Assembly: GCF_009901565.1 (NCBI RefSeq)
Contig: NZ_WXEW01000005.1
Span: 124,001-188,000 of the forward strand
Length of the DNA: 64,000 nucleotides
DNA from: Herbidospora solisilvae
Lineage (GTDB): Bacteria; Actinomycetota; Actinomycetes; Streptosporangiales; Streptosporangiaceae
Direction: 5' to 3'
In this document: one piece after another, positions 17,067 through 25,081 of the stretch
How the letters are laid out: each line of letters begins with the position of its first letter
How positions within the stretch are numbered: position 1 is the stretch's first letter
The notes under the pieces: generated by a model
Told to the model about the DNA's origin: nothing
Databases searched by the model: none
The model's input: the letters and a program-made list of their open reading frames with translations, nothing else
Program-made: the position numbers and the translations under genes

Positions 17067-17453
17067 ATGAGCGAGTCCGTTAAGGCTCTGATCGCCCAGG
17101 CGCGCGCGCAGATCGACAACCTGCCGGTCGACGAGGTCGCCAAGGCGGTCGAGGCCGGCGGCGTCACGCTGGTCGACCTGCGGGAGCCGGGCGAGGTGGA
17201 GAAGGAGGGCACCATCCCGGGGGCCGTCCTCGCTCCCAGGGGGATGCTCGAGTTCTACGCCGACCCGTCCAGCCCGTACCACCGCGCCGAGTTCGACCCG
17301 GCCGGCACCGTGATCCTGTTCTGCGCCTCCGGCGGCCGGTCGGCGCTGGCCGCCCGGACGCTCCAGTCGCTGGGCTACCAGGACGTCGCCCACCTCGACG
17401 GCGGGTTGAAGGCCTGGAAGGACGCGGGCCGTCCGACCACCCACGAGAACTGA
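17067..17453 (+). CDS. Single-domain rhodanese-like sulfurtransferase
   Basis: A 128-residue protein with one rhodanese domain. It carries the entry motif VTLVDLREPGEVEKEGTIPG, the active loop CASGGRS with the persulfide-forming Cys (about residue 92), and the closing DGGLKAWKDAGRP. The loop has seven residues (C-x5-S), as in thiosulfate sulfurtransferases rather than Cdc25-type phosphatases. Likely cytosolic sulfur transfer or cyanide detoxification. It has a good ribosome site (GAGGGGG) and stands alone. Confidence 0.9.
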   Translation: MSESVKALIAQARAQIDNLPVDEVAKAVEAGGVTLVDLREPGEVEKEGTIPGAVLAPRGMLEFYADPSSPYHRAEFDPAGTVILFCASGGRSALAARTLQSLGYQDVAHLDGGLKAWKDAGRPTTHEN

Positions 17454-17531
17454 AAGTGGATCTGGGCCGATGCCGTCCGTCAATGTGAGAGTAGTCGGAG
17501 ACGGCGGCTAGGCCGGGGAGGGAGCGGGCTC

Positions 17532-19325
17532 ATGGTGTCGATCCGGCTGCTCGGACCGCCGGTCGTCGAGATCGGCGGCCGGCCGGCCAAGCCGCCGCGC
17601 GGCCGGAAGGCGTGGGCCCTGCTCGCCTATCTGCTGCTGGCCGAACGGCCGCCCAGCCGCAAACGCCTCGCCGAGCTGCTGTTCGGCGACGCCGACGACC
17701 CGCTGGGCGCGCTGCGCTGGACGCTGGCCGAACTGCGCCGCTCGCTGGGCCTCAAGGAGTCCCTGTCGGGTGATCCGGTGCGCACCGACTTCGGGGAGGA
17801 CGTCACGGTCGACGTGCGCGTCCTGCTCGACCAGGACGCCGATCCGGCGCCGCTGCTCGAACTCGGGGGAGAGCTGCTGGAGGGTGTGCACCTCGCGTCC
17901 TCCCTCGAGTTCGAGTCCTGGCTCCTGGTGGCCCGCCACCGGGTGGCGGGGATGATCGAGGCCCGGCTCCGGCAGGCCGCCGCCCGGCTGCTCGCGGCCG
18001 GCCGGGCGAAAGAGGCGGTCGTGTACGCCGCCCGAGCGGTCGAGCACAACCCGCTCGACGAGGGCAACCACGAGCTGCTGGTGCGCAGCCTCACCATGGC
18101 CGGCGACCGGGCCGCCGCGCTGAAGCAGGTCTCCGTGTGCGAAGACCTGATGCGGCGAGAGCTGGGCGTGCGCACGTCGCCCGCGTTGCGGGAAGCGGCC
18201 ACGGTCGGCTCCGACTCGCCGATGTTGCCGCCGCTCAGCGGCCGGGCCGCCGCGATCAGCCAGCTCAACGCGGGCCGGGCCGCGATCACGGCGGGGGCCG
18301 TGGCGGCCGGCGTCCAGTGTCTGCGCACGGCGGTCGCCGAGGCCTCCCGGACGGGGGACGCGGCGCTGAAGGCGCGGGCCTACTGCGCGCTCGGCAGCGC
18401 CCTCGTCCACGCCCTCCAGGGGCGCGACGAGGAGGGCTCGCTGGCGCTGCACGAGGCGATCCTGCACGCGGTCGCCTCGGGCGACCGGTCGGTCGCGGTG
18501 ACCGCCCACAAGGAACTCGGCTTCGTCGAGGTCAAGGCGGGCCGGCGGACCGCCGCCACGATGTGGCTGACCAAGGCCGCCGAGATGGCGCAGACCGACG
18601 CGGAGATGGCGGCGGTCTGCGGGGTGCTCGGCCAGAACACCTCCGACCAGGGCGACTACCGCGCCGCGATCGGGCATCTGGAGGAGTCGATCGAGCGGGC
18701 CGCCCGCTGTGGCGACCACAAGCAGCACGCCTGGTCGTTGTCGATCCTCGGACGCGTGCACCTGATGCGCGACGAACGCTCCCAGGCCCACGCGGTGCTC
18801 CGGCGTTCGCTGGAGCTGACCGAGGAGCAGCGCTGGATGGCGTTCCTGCCGTGGCCGACCGCGCTCCATGCCGAGATCGACCTGCGCATGGGCGACGTCG
18901 AGGCCGCCGCCGACGGCCTCGAACGGGCGTGGGTGCTGGCCTGTCAGGTCGAGGACCCGTGCTGGGAGGGGACTGCGGCACGGGGGCTCGGCCTGCTCAG
19001 CCGCGACCGGGGCGACCACACGGCCGCCTTCCGCTGGTTCGGCCAGGCGACCGACAGCTGCAACCGGCTGCCCGACCGCTACCAGTGGGTGCACGCCAAC
19101 GTGCTCGACGCGACGATCACCTGCGCGCTCGACGCCGGCGACACCGAGCGGGCCCGCCCGCTCGTGACCACACTGGGATCCCTGGCGGCCCGGTGCGACA
19201 TGCGCGAATGGGTCGTCCGGGCCCATCTGCACAACGCCCGTCTCGGGGACCGGACGGCGCTCGCCTCCGCGCGGATGCTCGGAGCGGGGATCGACAACCC
19301 CGCCCTCGCCGCGCTGCTTCGTTAG
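17532..19325 (+). CDS. BTAD-domain (SARP-like) transcriptional regulator with TPR region
   Basis: A 597-residue protein. Residues 1-95 are an OmpR-type winged helix as in AfsR/DnrI (MVSIRLLGPPVVEIGG, then RKAWALLAYLLLAERPPSRKRLAELLF). Residues about 100-235 are the bacterial transcriptional activator domain (LEGVHLASSLEFESWLL, then RRELGVRTSPALREA). The remaining 360 residues are helical repeats of TPR type without an NB-ARC ATPase, so it is intermediate between small SARPs and AfsR. Such proteins activate secondary metabolism genes. The methyltransferase starts 13 bp downstream and the three plus-strand genes form an operon. Facing NRPS genes may be a past or present target. Confidence 0.88.
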   Translation: MVSIRLLGPPVVEIGGRPAKPPRGRKAWALLAYLLLAERPPSRKRLAELLFGDADDPLGALRWTLAELRRSLGLKESLSGDPVRTDFGEDVTVDVRVLLDQDADPAPLLELGGELLEGVHLASSLEFESWLLVARHRVAGMIEARLRQAAARLLAAGRAKEAVVYAARAVEHNPLDEGNHELLVRSLTMAGDRAAALKQVSVCEDLMRRELGVRTSPALREAATVGSDSPMLPPLSGRAAAISQLNAGRAAITAGAVAAGVQCLRTAVAEASRTGDAALKARAYCALGSALVHALQGRDEEGSLALHEAILHAVASGDRSVAVTAHKELGFVEVKAGRRTAATMWLTKAAEMAQTDAEMAAVCGVLGQNTSDQGDYRAAIGHLEESIERAARCGDHKQHAWSLSILGRVHLMRDERSQAHAVLRRSLELTEEQRWMAFLPWPTALHAEIDLRMGDVEAAADGLERAWVLACQVEDPCWEGTAARGLGLLSRDRGDHTAAFRWFGQATDSCNRLPDRYQWVHANVLDATITCALDAGDTERARPLVTTLGSLAARCDMREWVVRAHLHNARLGDRTALASARMLGAGIDNPALAALLR

Positions 19326-19337
19326 GAAACAGGGGAA

Positions 19338-20129
19338 ATGTACGATTCGACGGCCTGGATGCTGGTCGACGAGGGGTGGGGCCGCCGCGCGGTCGACTTC
19401 GCGACGCTCAGCGAACCGGGGAACTGCAGAGAATACGTCGCCATGCACCAGCATCTCGGTGTGGGCGACGGCGACCGCATACTCGACGTCGCCTGCGGCG
19501 CGGGGCTGGCCCTGGAACTGGCCGCCGTCCGGGGCGCCCGGTGCGCGGGCATCGACGCCTCGGCCCGGCTGGTCGCGGTGGCCCGCGACCGCAACCCCGG
19601 CGCGGACGTCCGTGTCGGCGACATGCACGACCTCCCCTGGGACGACGCGTCGTTCGACGCCGTGACCAGCTTCCGCGGGGTCTGGGGCACCACGCCGCTG
19701 GCGCTGCGGGAGATCCACCGGGTGCTGAAGCCCGGCGGCCGGGTGGGGCTGACCGTGTGGGGGCACATCAAGAAGTCACCCGGCGCGTGGGCGCTGGAGC
19801 CGTTCCGGCTGGCCGCGCCGCCGAAGGTCGACAACCAGCGGAACATGGTCGCCCTCGGGCGTCCGGGGGCCGGTGAGCAGGTGCTGGAGGCGTTCGGGTT
19901 CGCCGACGTGCGGCGGGTGACGGTGCCGTTCGCGTGGGAGTTCGCCGACCCGGCGACCTACGCGCGGGCACTGGCGTCGACCGGGCCGGCGTACGAGGCG
20001 ATTCAGAACGTCGGCGAGGACGCGTTCACCGCCGCCGCGATCAAGGGGGCGAGCGAACGGCTGCGGGCCGGTCTGCCGCTCCGGGCGAGCGTCGACGTGG
20101 TCGGCTATCTGGCCCGGAAGGAGGCGTGA
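19338..20129 (+). CDS. Class I SAM-dependent methyltransferase
   Basis: A 263-residue protein with a UbiE/COQ5-like fold: SAM motif I RILDVACGAGLALEL, acidic loop CAGIDASARLV, motif post-II GDMHDLPWDDASFDAVTS, and motif III LKPGGRVGLTVWG. The acceptor is unknown. It sits 13 bp downstream of the BTAD regulator and its TGA overlaps the ATG of the next gene by one base, so all three are cotranscribed. Confidence 0.87.
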   Translation: MYDSTAWMLVDEGWGRRAVDFATLSEPGNCREYVAMHQHLGVGDGDRILDVACGAGLALELAAVRGARCAGIDASARLVAVARDRNPGADVRVGDMHDLPWDDASFDAVTSFRGVWGTTPLALREIHRVLKPGGRVGLTVWGHIKKSPGAWALEPFRLAAPPKVDNQRNMVALGRPGAGEQVLEAFGFADVRRVTVPFAWEFADPATYARALASTGPAYEAIQNVGEDAFTAAAIKGASERLRAGLPLRASVDVVGYLARKEA

Positions 20130-20698
20130 TGAGCAGCTTCCTGGCCGACGTGGAGGCCGACCCGGCGGAGGCCGAGGTCGATCTCAAGGAGTTCGGCTAC
20201 GTCATGAACGCCACCCGCTTCTGGGGCTACCGGCCCGAGGTGGCCGAGGGCATCTTCGGCCTGGCCAGAGAGGTCACGCGCGGGATGCCGCTGCGGCTGC
20301 GGGGCATCATGGTGGCCGCCTGCGCGGTCGCCTACGGGAACTCCTACTGCGCGTTGTCGTGGGGCAACAAGCTCGCCGTCTGGGCCGACCCGGAAACGGC
20401 GGTCTCGGTGCTCACGGGCTCCGACGCCGACCTGACCGAGGCCGAGCGTGCCGTCGCCGCGTGGACCCGCAAGATCACCCGGCGGCCCCACGCGACCACC
20501 GAGGCCGACGTCGGGGAGTTGCGGGCCGCCGGGTTCACCGACGCGCAGATCTTCGACATCACGACGTTCGTGGCGCTCCGGATCGCCTTCTCCACGGTCA
20601 ACGACGCCCTCGGCCTGCGGCCGGACGCACAGTTGCGCACCACCACACCCGAGGGCATCCTCGCGGCGGTCGACTTCGGCCGCCCGATCGCCGACTAG
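20129..20698 (+). CDS. Carboxymuconolactone decarboxylase/AhpD-like protein with atypical active site
   Basis: A 189-residue all-helical protein resembling the AhpD/peroxidase-related CMD family (for example RGIMVAACAVAYGNSYC and the later AERAVAAWTRKI and AGFTDAQIFDITTFVALR). The redox CxxC-xxxH of AhpD relatives is replaced: only the second Cys remains (N-S-Y-C-A-L-S-W), and the His is a Trp/Gly. A peroxiredoxin-reductase role is therefore doubtful; it may be a lyase, binding protein or inactive paralogue. Start: the ATG overlapping the methyltransferase stop. Its 3' end overlaps the condensation-domain gene tail-to-tail by 4 bp. Confidence 0.78.
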   Translation: MSSFLADVEADPAEAEVDLKEFGYVMNATRFWGYRPEVAEGIFGLAREVTRGMPLRLRGIMVAACAVAYGNSYCALSWGNKLAVWADPETAVSVLTGSDADLTEAERAVAAWTRKITRRPHATTEADVGELRAAGFTDAQIFDITTFVALRIAFSTVNDALGLRPDAQLRTTTPEGILAAVDFGRPIAD

Positions 20699-21960
20699 AC
20701 CGACCCGACCAGCCGGGCCTCGACGCTGCGCAACATCTCCTCAGCCGTGGTCCGGGGGAGGTAGGCGGTGTCGGCGATGAGGCTCAACTGGCCGGTGCCG
20801 GGGTCGGTGCCGACGGTGAAGAACACCTTGAACCTGACGCCCGGCCAGGCGTTCTTGGTGTACGTCCTGGTGTGCGCCACCGACAGGTCGGCCTCGGGCG
20901 GGAGGGCCGGCCAGCCGGGGGCGGCCCGGCGGTCGTTGAAGAAGGCGTCCAGGTCGTGCCCGCCCGCCTTCTCGCGCATCGCCGTCATCGCGAACGGGTC
21001 GTAGTGGGCGTTGCGGTAGGCCTGGAGGGCGGCCCGATGGGTGGTGCGGCAGAACTCGGGGAAGTCGCGCTCCCGCAGGTCGAGCACGATCAGGGCGTCC
21101 TGGCCGACCGTGCCGACCATGCCCCGGGTCCGGGCGTCGCGGCGGTTGTTGTGCACGAGCTGCATGACCACCCGTGACCGCGCGCTGACCTCGCCCAGCT
21201 CCCCGGCGCAGGCGGCCAGGAGCACGCTGGTCGAGCTGACCGCCAGCCGGCTCGACAAGCGGGTGGCGGCCACCGCCAGCGCGGGCGACTCCATGGTGAC
21301 CTCGATGAACCGGGGGTCCTCGGGTTCGCCCGGCGGATGGTCGAAGACCTCCAGCGGGGCGTCGGCGAGCACGTCGCGCCAGTAGGAGATCGACCGCGCC
21401 GACCGGGCCTGCCAGGCGTCGGAGGCCTCCAATCCGGCCTGGTCGCGCGGCTGCCAGGCCACCGGCGGCGGCGCGACCCCCTTCAGCAGGGACTTCCACT
21501 CCTCGGCCAGCAGGGCGAGGGCGTGGTAGTCGACCGCCAGGTGGGTGAAGACGCAGGCCAGGGCGAACGGGCGGCCGTTCTTGACCACGACCGCGCAGCG
21601 CAGCGGCCATTCGGCGCCGTGGTCGAAGACGGTGTGCGCCATCTCGCCCGCCACCCGCTCGGCGACCCGGAGCCCGCGTTCCGGGCCGGCCTCGACCAGG
21701 TCGATCTCCAGCACGCCCTCGCGGAGGATCCGCTGCCCGGCGTCGGAGAAGGTGGTCCGCAGGGCCTCGTGCCGTTCGATCAGCACCCGCAGCGCGTCGA
21801 GCACCTGGGGCAGTTCCCGGCGGCCGTACACCGGGAACACGAACGGGCAGTTCAGGTAGTTCTGGCTGTCGCCCATCAGGTGGACGGCCCGCCACATCAG
21901 CCGCTGGCCCCAGGTCAGCGGCGCCTCCCCCTCTGTGGCGCCATTGAACTCGATCTTCAT
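20695..21960 (-). CDS. Stand-alone NRPS condensation-domain protein
   Basis: A 421-residue single condensation domain. Core motifs: C1 TWGQRLMW, C2 RHEALRTTF, and a C4-like ISYWRDVL. The C3 active site, normally HHxxxDG, reads THLAVDY: the second, catalytic His and the Asp are kept while the first His and the Gly are lost. Free-standing condensation domains join a carrier-bound acyl or aminoacyl group to an amine, or form esters. The ATG overlaps the stop of the carrier protein gene (ATGA), so the two are translated together and probably work together. The nearby adenylation gene is damaged, so the in vivo substrate source is unclear. Confidence 0.85.
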   Translation of the reverse strand: MKIEFNGATEGEAPLTWGQRLMWRAVHLMGDSQNYLNCPFVFPVYGRRELPQVLDALRVLIERHEALRTTFSDAGQRILREGVLEIDLVEAGPERGLRVAERVAGEMAHTVFDHGAEWPLRCAVVVKNGRPFALACVFTHLAVDYHALALLAEEWKSLLKGVAPPPVAWQPRDQAGLEASDAWQARSARSISYWRDVLADAPLEVFDHPPGEPEDPRFIEVTMESPALAVAATRLSSRLAVSSTSVLLAACAGELGEVSARSRVVMQLVHNNRRDARTRGMVGTVGQDALIVLDLRERDFPEFCRTTHRAALQAYRNAHYDPFAMTAMREKAGGHDLDAFFNDRRAAPGWPALPPEADLSVAHTRTYTKNAWPGVRFKVFFTVGTDPGTGQLSLIADTAYLPRTTAEEMLRSVEARLVGSV

Positions 21961-22193
21961 TTCAGCGCCGCGACTAGGGTGTCGACGTCCTCGAACGACG
22001 ACAGGTCGCCGCTGAGGTCGATCTCCAGGCCGAAGACGTCCTCGATGGTGTCGATCAGGCTGATCCTGGCCAGCGACGTCAGGCCGAGCGCCGACAACGT
22101 GTGCCGTCCGGCCAGCACCTCGCCGGGGCTGATCACGCCGCCGGACGCGTCCGCGATCATCCCGGCCAGCCGCACCCTGAGCTCTTCGGTCAT
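21957..22193 (-). CDS. Free-standing acyl/peptidyl carrier protein
   Basis: Starting at the ATG giving MTEELRVRLAGMIAD, the product is a 78-residue carrier protein. The phosphopantetheine attachment Ser lies in LSALGLTSLARISL, and the typical helix III-IV acidic pattern (VFGLEIDLSGDLSSFEDVDTLV) follows. The start overlaps the stop of the upstream NRPS tail frame (ATGA at 22190-22193), which is why it is listed as a separate gene, although an uninterrupted frame also joins it to the adenylation domain. It probably loads the group used by the downstream condensation domain. Confidence 0.78.
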   Translation of the reverse strand: MTEELRVRLAGMIADASGGVISPGEVLAGRHTLSALGLTSLARISLIDTIEDVFGLEIDLSGDLSSFEDVDTLVAALK

Positions 22194-23642
22194 GCCATCT
22201 CCAGATCGAGCAGTTTCTCGACGGCCAGTGCCGGCCCGGCCACGGTGGGCCGTTCCAAGACCGTCCTCATCGGTACGTTCAACGCCAACGCCTCCCTCGA
22301 CCGCGCCGGCGACCAGGCGTTCCAGGAACTCGATGGTGCCGTCGTCGCGGTATCGGGCCAGGTCGCCGGTCCGGTAGAGGCGGTCGCCCGGGGCCCCGAA
22401 CGGGTCGTTCACGAAGCGTTCGGCGGTCAGCTCGGGCCGCCACCGATAGCCGGGGGCCACCCCCGCGCCGCCGACGCACAACTCACCCGGCGTCCCGACC
22501 GGCACCAGCCTGAGCCGGTCGTCGAGCAGGCGGATGGTGGTGTTGGCGATCGGCCGCCCGATGGAGTCGTCGTCGGAGAAGGTGCTCCAGATCGTCGTCT
22601 CGGTCGAGCCGTAGACGTTCACCACCCGGCCGAACCGCTGCCGGAGTTCGGCCGCCAGGGACGCGGGCAGCGCCTCCCCGCCCGTCAGCGCCGTCACGCC
22701 GGAGATCCCGCCCGGCAGCAGCAGCCGCCAGACCGAGGGCCTCGCCTGCACGAACGTCACGCCCTGTGTCTTCGCCAGATCGGCGAGGGCCTTCGGGTTC
22801 CGTACGGCCCCCGCCCCCGCGACGACCACCCGGCCGCCGGTGATCAGCGGCAGGTAGAACTCCAGCGCCGAACTGTCGAACGCGGGTGAAGCGAGCGCGA
22901 GCCAGCGGTCGTCCGGGCCCGACCCGAGCAGGTCCCGCATCGCCAGCAGCAGGTTCGCCAGGTTCCCGTGGGTGATCTCGACGCCCTGGGGCCGCCCGGT
23001 CGAGTCCGAGGTGTAGACGACGTAGGCGAGGTCGTCGGGCGAGGTCAGCCGCAGGTAGCCCTCGTGGTCGTCGGCGCGTGCGTCGGTCAGCACGAGCTTC
23101 GGCTGCGCGTCCGCCAGGATCAGGTCGAGGCGCTCGGCCGGATGCCCGGGATCCAGCGGCAGGTACGCCGCCCCCGCGCGCTGCACGGCCAGCAGCGCGA
23201 CCAGCAGGTCGTCGGAGCGGGGGATCCGGACCGCCACGAGGTCGCCGGGGCCGATGCCGAGCCGCCGGAGGCGTCCGGCCAGCCGCCCGGCGGCCATGTC
23301 GAGCTCGGCGTAGGTCAGCGTGCGGTCGTCGCACCAGACCGCGACCGCGTGGGGGGTCGTCCGCACCTGCGCCGCGAACAACTCGGGCAGCGTGACCGGC
23401 GGGTAGGCGACGCCGGTGTCGTTCCAGGTGACGAGTAATTTCTCCCGGTCGGCGTCCGGGACGACGTCGAGCTCTCCGACGGCGTCGGCCCGCCGGTCCC
23501 CTTCACCGAACGTGATCTCCGCCTGCTCGGGAAGCGTGAGGTTTCGGTCAACCCGCACGGCCACCACCGTTTCGAAATATTTCGAGCCACCGTGAACCCG
23601 GTCAGGGGGCACGGAAAGTGACAGCTTGCCCAGGCAGGACAA
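22190..23642 (-). pseudogene. NRPS adenylation gene with internal deletion and frameshift
   Basis: The frame starts in a condensation-domain tail (GELDVVPDADREKLLVTWNDTG) and runs through adenylation motifs. A3 is altered (YTSDSTGRPQGV, with the usual Gly and Lys replaced); A5 is NVYGSTET, A6 GELCVGGAGVAPGY and A7 LYRTGDLARYRDDGT. After EFLER, at about 22320, motifs A8-A10 (including the catalytic A10 Lys) and most of a carrier domain are gone. The next residues, RLVAGAV, look like carrier helix II. The other frame then carries an intact carrier tail (EALALNVPMRTVLERPTVAG) ending in a TGA coupled to the next gene. This reads as a deletion plus a one-base shift. The 5' end is also ragged (TTG start). 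Activity is unlikely. Confidence 0.75.
23572..23585. promoter_or_regulatory. Perfect 14-bp AT-rich palindrome at the head of the NRPS frame
   Basis: TCGAAATATTTCGA is self-complementary and stands out in a GC-rich region. It falls inside the first 25 codons of the NRPS ORF, but the 5' end of that ORF is uncertain, so the site may be an operator or promoter element. Confidence 0.45.
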
Positions 23643-23752
23643 GCAGTGAAATTTCTCGTATCGGCAGGATAGGCAACCTCAGCGGGAAACGACAGAGAAA
23701 TGTTTGAGACGTTATTCCGAAACTTTCAAGGTTCCGAGGGTATGCCCGCAAG

Positions 23753-24439
23753 ATGGACTTCGACGGGCAGGGCTGGGCCCAGATCGGTGAACTGGCCCTC
23801 GCCATGGTGCTCTCGGCCGCGATCGGCCTGGAACGCGAACGCCGCCAGCACGGCGCGGGGTTGCGCACCCACACGCTGGTCGGCGTGGGCGCCGCACTCT
23901 TCATGATCGTCTCGAAATACGGCTTCACCGACGTGCTGAGCGATGAGGTCCTGCTCGACCCGTCCCGGGTCGCCGCGCAGATCGTGTCGGGCATCGGGTT
24001 CATCGGCGGCGGGCTGATCTTCGTCCGGCGCGACATCGTGCGGGGGCTGACGACCGCGGCGGTGGTCTGGGTGACCACGGCGGTCGGCATGGCCGCGGGG
24101 GCCGGGCTCTGGGTGCTGGCCGTGGCCGTGACGGCGGGCCACTTCCTGATCATCCTGGGACTCCCGCCGCTGGCGGCCCTGCTCCCGCGCTCCAAGTTCG
24201 AGGAGACCCAGCTCCGGCTGACCTATGTCGACGGCAAGGGCGTGCTGCGGCAGATCCTCACGACCTGCGGCGACCGTGATTGGTCGGTCAGGCAGATGAC
24301 CGTCGACCGGGAGACCCGCCCGGGGACCGTTTCGATCCGCATCGTTCTCCAAGGCGGGGGGTCGATCCCCGCGCTGACCCTGGCGCTGACCGACCTCGAG
24401 GGAGTGCTCGCGGTGTCGACGGAGGAACCGGACCTGTAG
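23753..24439 (+). CDS. MgtC/SapB-family membrane protein
   Basis: A 228-residue protein with about four or five membrane helices in the N-terminal 150 residues. Family markers are AAIGLERERRQ, AGLRTHTLVGVGAALF, SGIGFIGGGLIF and RGLTTAAVVWVTTAVGMAAG. A C-terminal cytosolic ACT-like domain (about 155-228) follows. MgtC proteins support growth at low magnesium or inside hosts and modulate ATP synthase or other membrane ATPases. The 110 bp upstream are AT-rich and probably carry its promoter. Confidence 0.9.
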   Translation: MDFDGQGWAQIGELALAMVLSAAIGLERERRQHGAGLRTHTLVGVGAALFMIVSKYGFTDVLSDEVLLDPSRVAAQIVSGIGFIGGGLIFVRRDIVRGLTTAAVVWVTTAVGMAAGAGLWVLAVAVTAGHFLIILGLPPLAALLPRSKFEETQLRLTYVDGKGVLRQILTTCGDRDWSVRQMTVDRETRPGTVSIRIVLQGGGSIPALTLALTDLEGVLAVSTEEPDL

Positions 24440-24442
24440 CCG

Positions 24443-25030
24443 TCAGCCCCGGGCGAAGTTCTCGCCCATCTCCGCGAGGCTGGCCTGGAGCACCTCGCCC
24501 AGCGGACGGGACTCGCGCTCGTCGAGCCACACCACGATCGCGACGCGCAGCGCCGCCAGGAAGGCCGCCGCCAGCACCCGCGGGCGCAGCGTGTGGTCTT
24601 CTAGGCCCTCGCGGGCGGCGACCTCGACGGCGATCTCCTGTTCCAGCAGCGCCTGGTTGGCGAGCTGACGGGCGAGCAGCGCCGGATGGCGGCGGGCCAG
24701 CCGGGTGCGCATCGCCCACTCGCGGTCGGCCTCCTTGCCCTGGTCCTCGTAGAGCTCGGCGGAGGCGCGGCAGAGCGCGGGCCAGGCGCGTTCGCCGGGC
24801 GGGCGGCGGCGGATGCGCTCGACGAGTTCCTGGATGCGCTGTTCCTCGCCGTAGAGGACGGCGTCCTCCTTGCCGGCGAAGTAGTTGGAGAACGTCCGAC
24901 GGGAGATGTTGGCGGCGTCGGCGACGGCCTCGACGGTCACCGCGTCGAAGCCCAGCTCCACGGTCAGCCGCAGCGCCGCCTCGTGGACGGCCTGCCGGGT
25001 CTCGGCCTTCTTCCGTTCTCTCAGTCCCAC
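24443..25030 (-). CDS. TetR-family repressor of the adjacent efflux pump
   Basis: Start set at a GTG with AGGG eight bases upstream, giving VGLRERKKAETRQAV. The frame is open for another 800 codons but that part is shadow sequence. The 195-residue protein has the TetR HTH (about residues 8-55: EAVADAANISRRTFSNYFAGKEDAVL) and a helical ligand domain. It is divergent from the MFS exporter, with a perfect palindrome in the 51 bp between them. By the usual arrangement it represses both genes until a drug or metabolite binds. The GTG at 25039 is an alternative start. Confidence 0.88.
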   Translation of the reverse strand: MGLRERKKAETRQAVHEAALRLTVELGFDAVTVEAVADAANISRRTFSNYFAGKEDAVLYGEEQRIQELVERIRRRPPGERAWPALCRASAELYEDQGKEADREWAMRTRLARRHPALLARQLANQALLEQEIAVEVAAREGLEDHTLRPRVLAAAFLAALRVAIVVWLDERESRPLGEVLQASLAEMGENFARG

Positions 25031-25049
25031 AAGGGGCACCCTACTGTGC

Positions 25050-25063
25050 GCGCAAATTTGCGC
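25050..25063. promoter_or_regulatory. Palindromic operator between TetR and MFS genes
   Basis: GCGCAAATTTGCGC is a perfect 14-bp palindrome, 18 bp upstream of the MFS start and 19 bp from the TetR start. Its size, symmetry and position fit the TetR binding site covering both promoters. Confidence 0.7.
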
Positions 25064-25081
25064 AATGGGTAAAGTTGCCGT

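Noticed and set aside
21957..23642. Single 561-residue adenylation-carrier fusion protein
   Set aside because: The frame is open, but the segment between A7 and the carrier start is out-of-frame sequence, and the intact carrier tail plus coupled stop lie in another frame. Kept as an alternative reading only.
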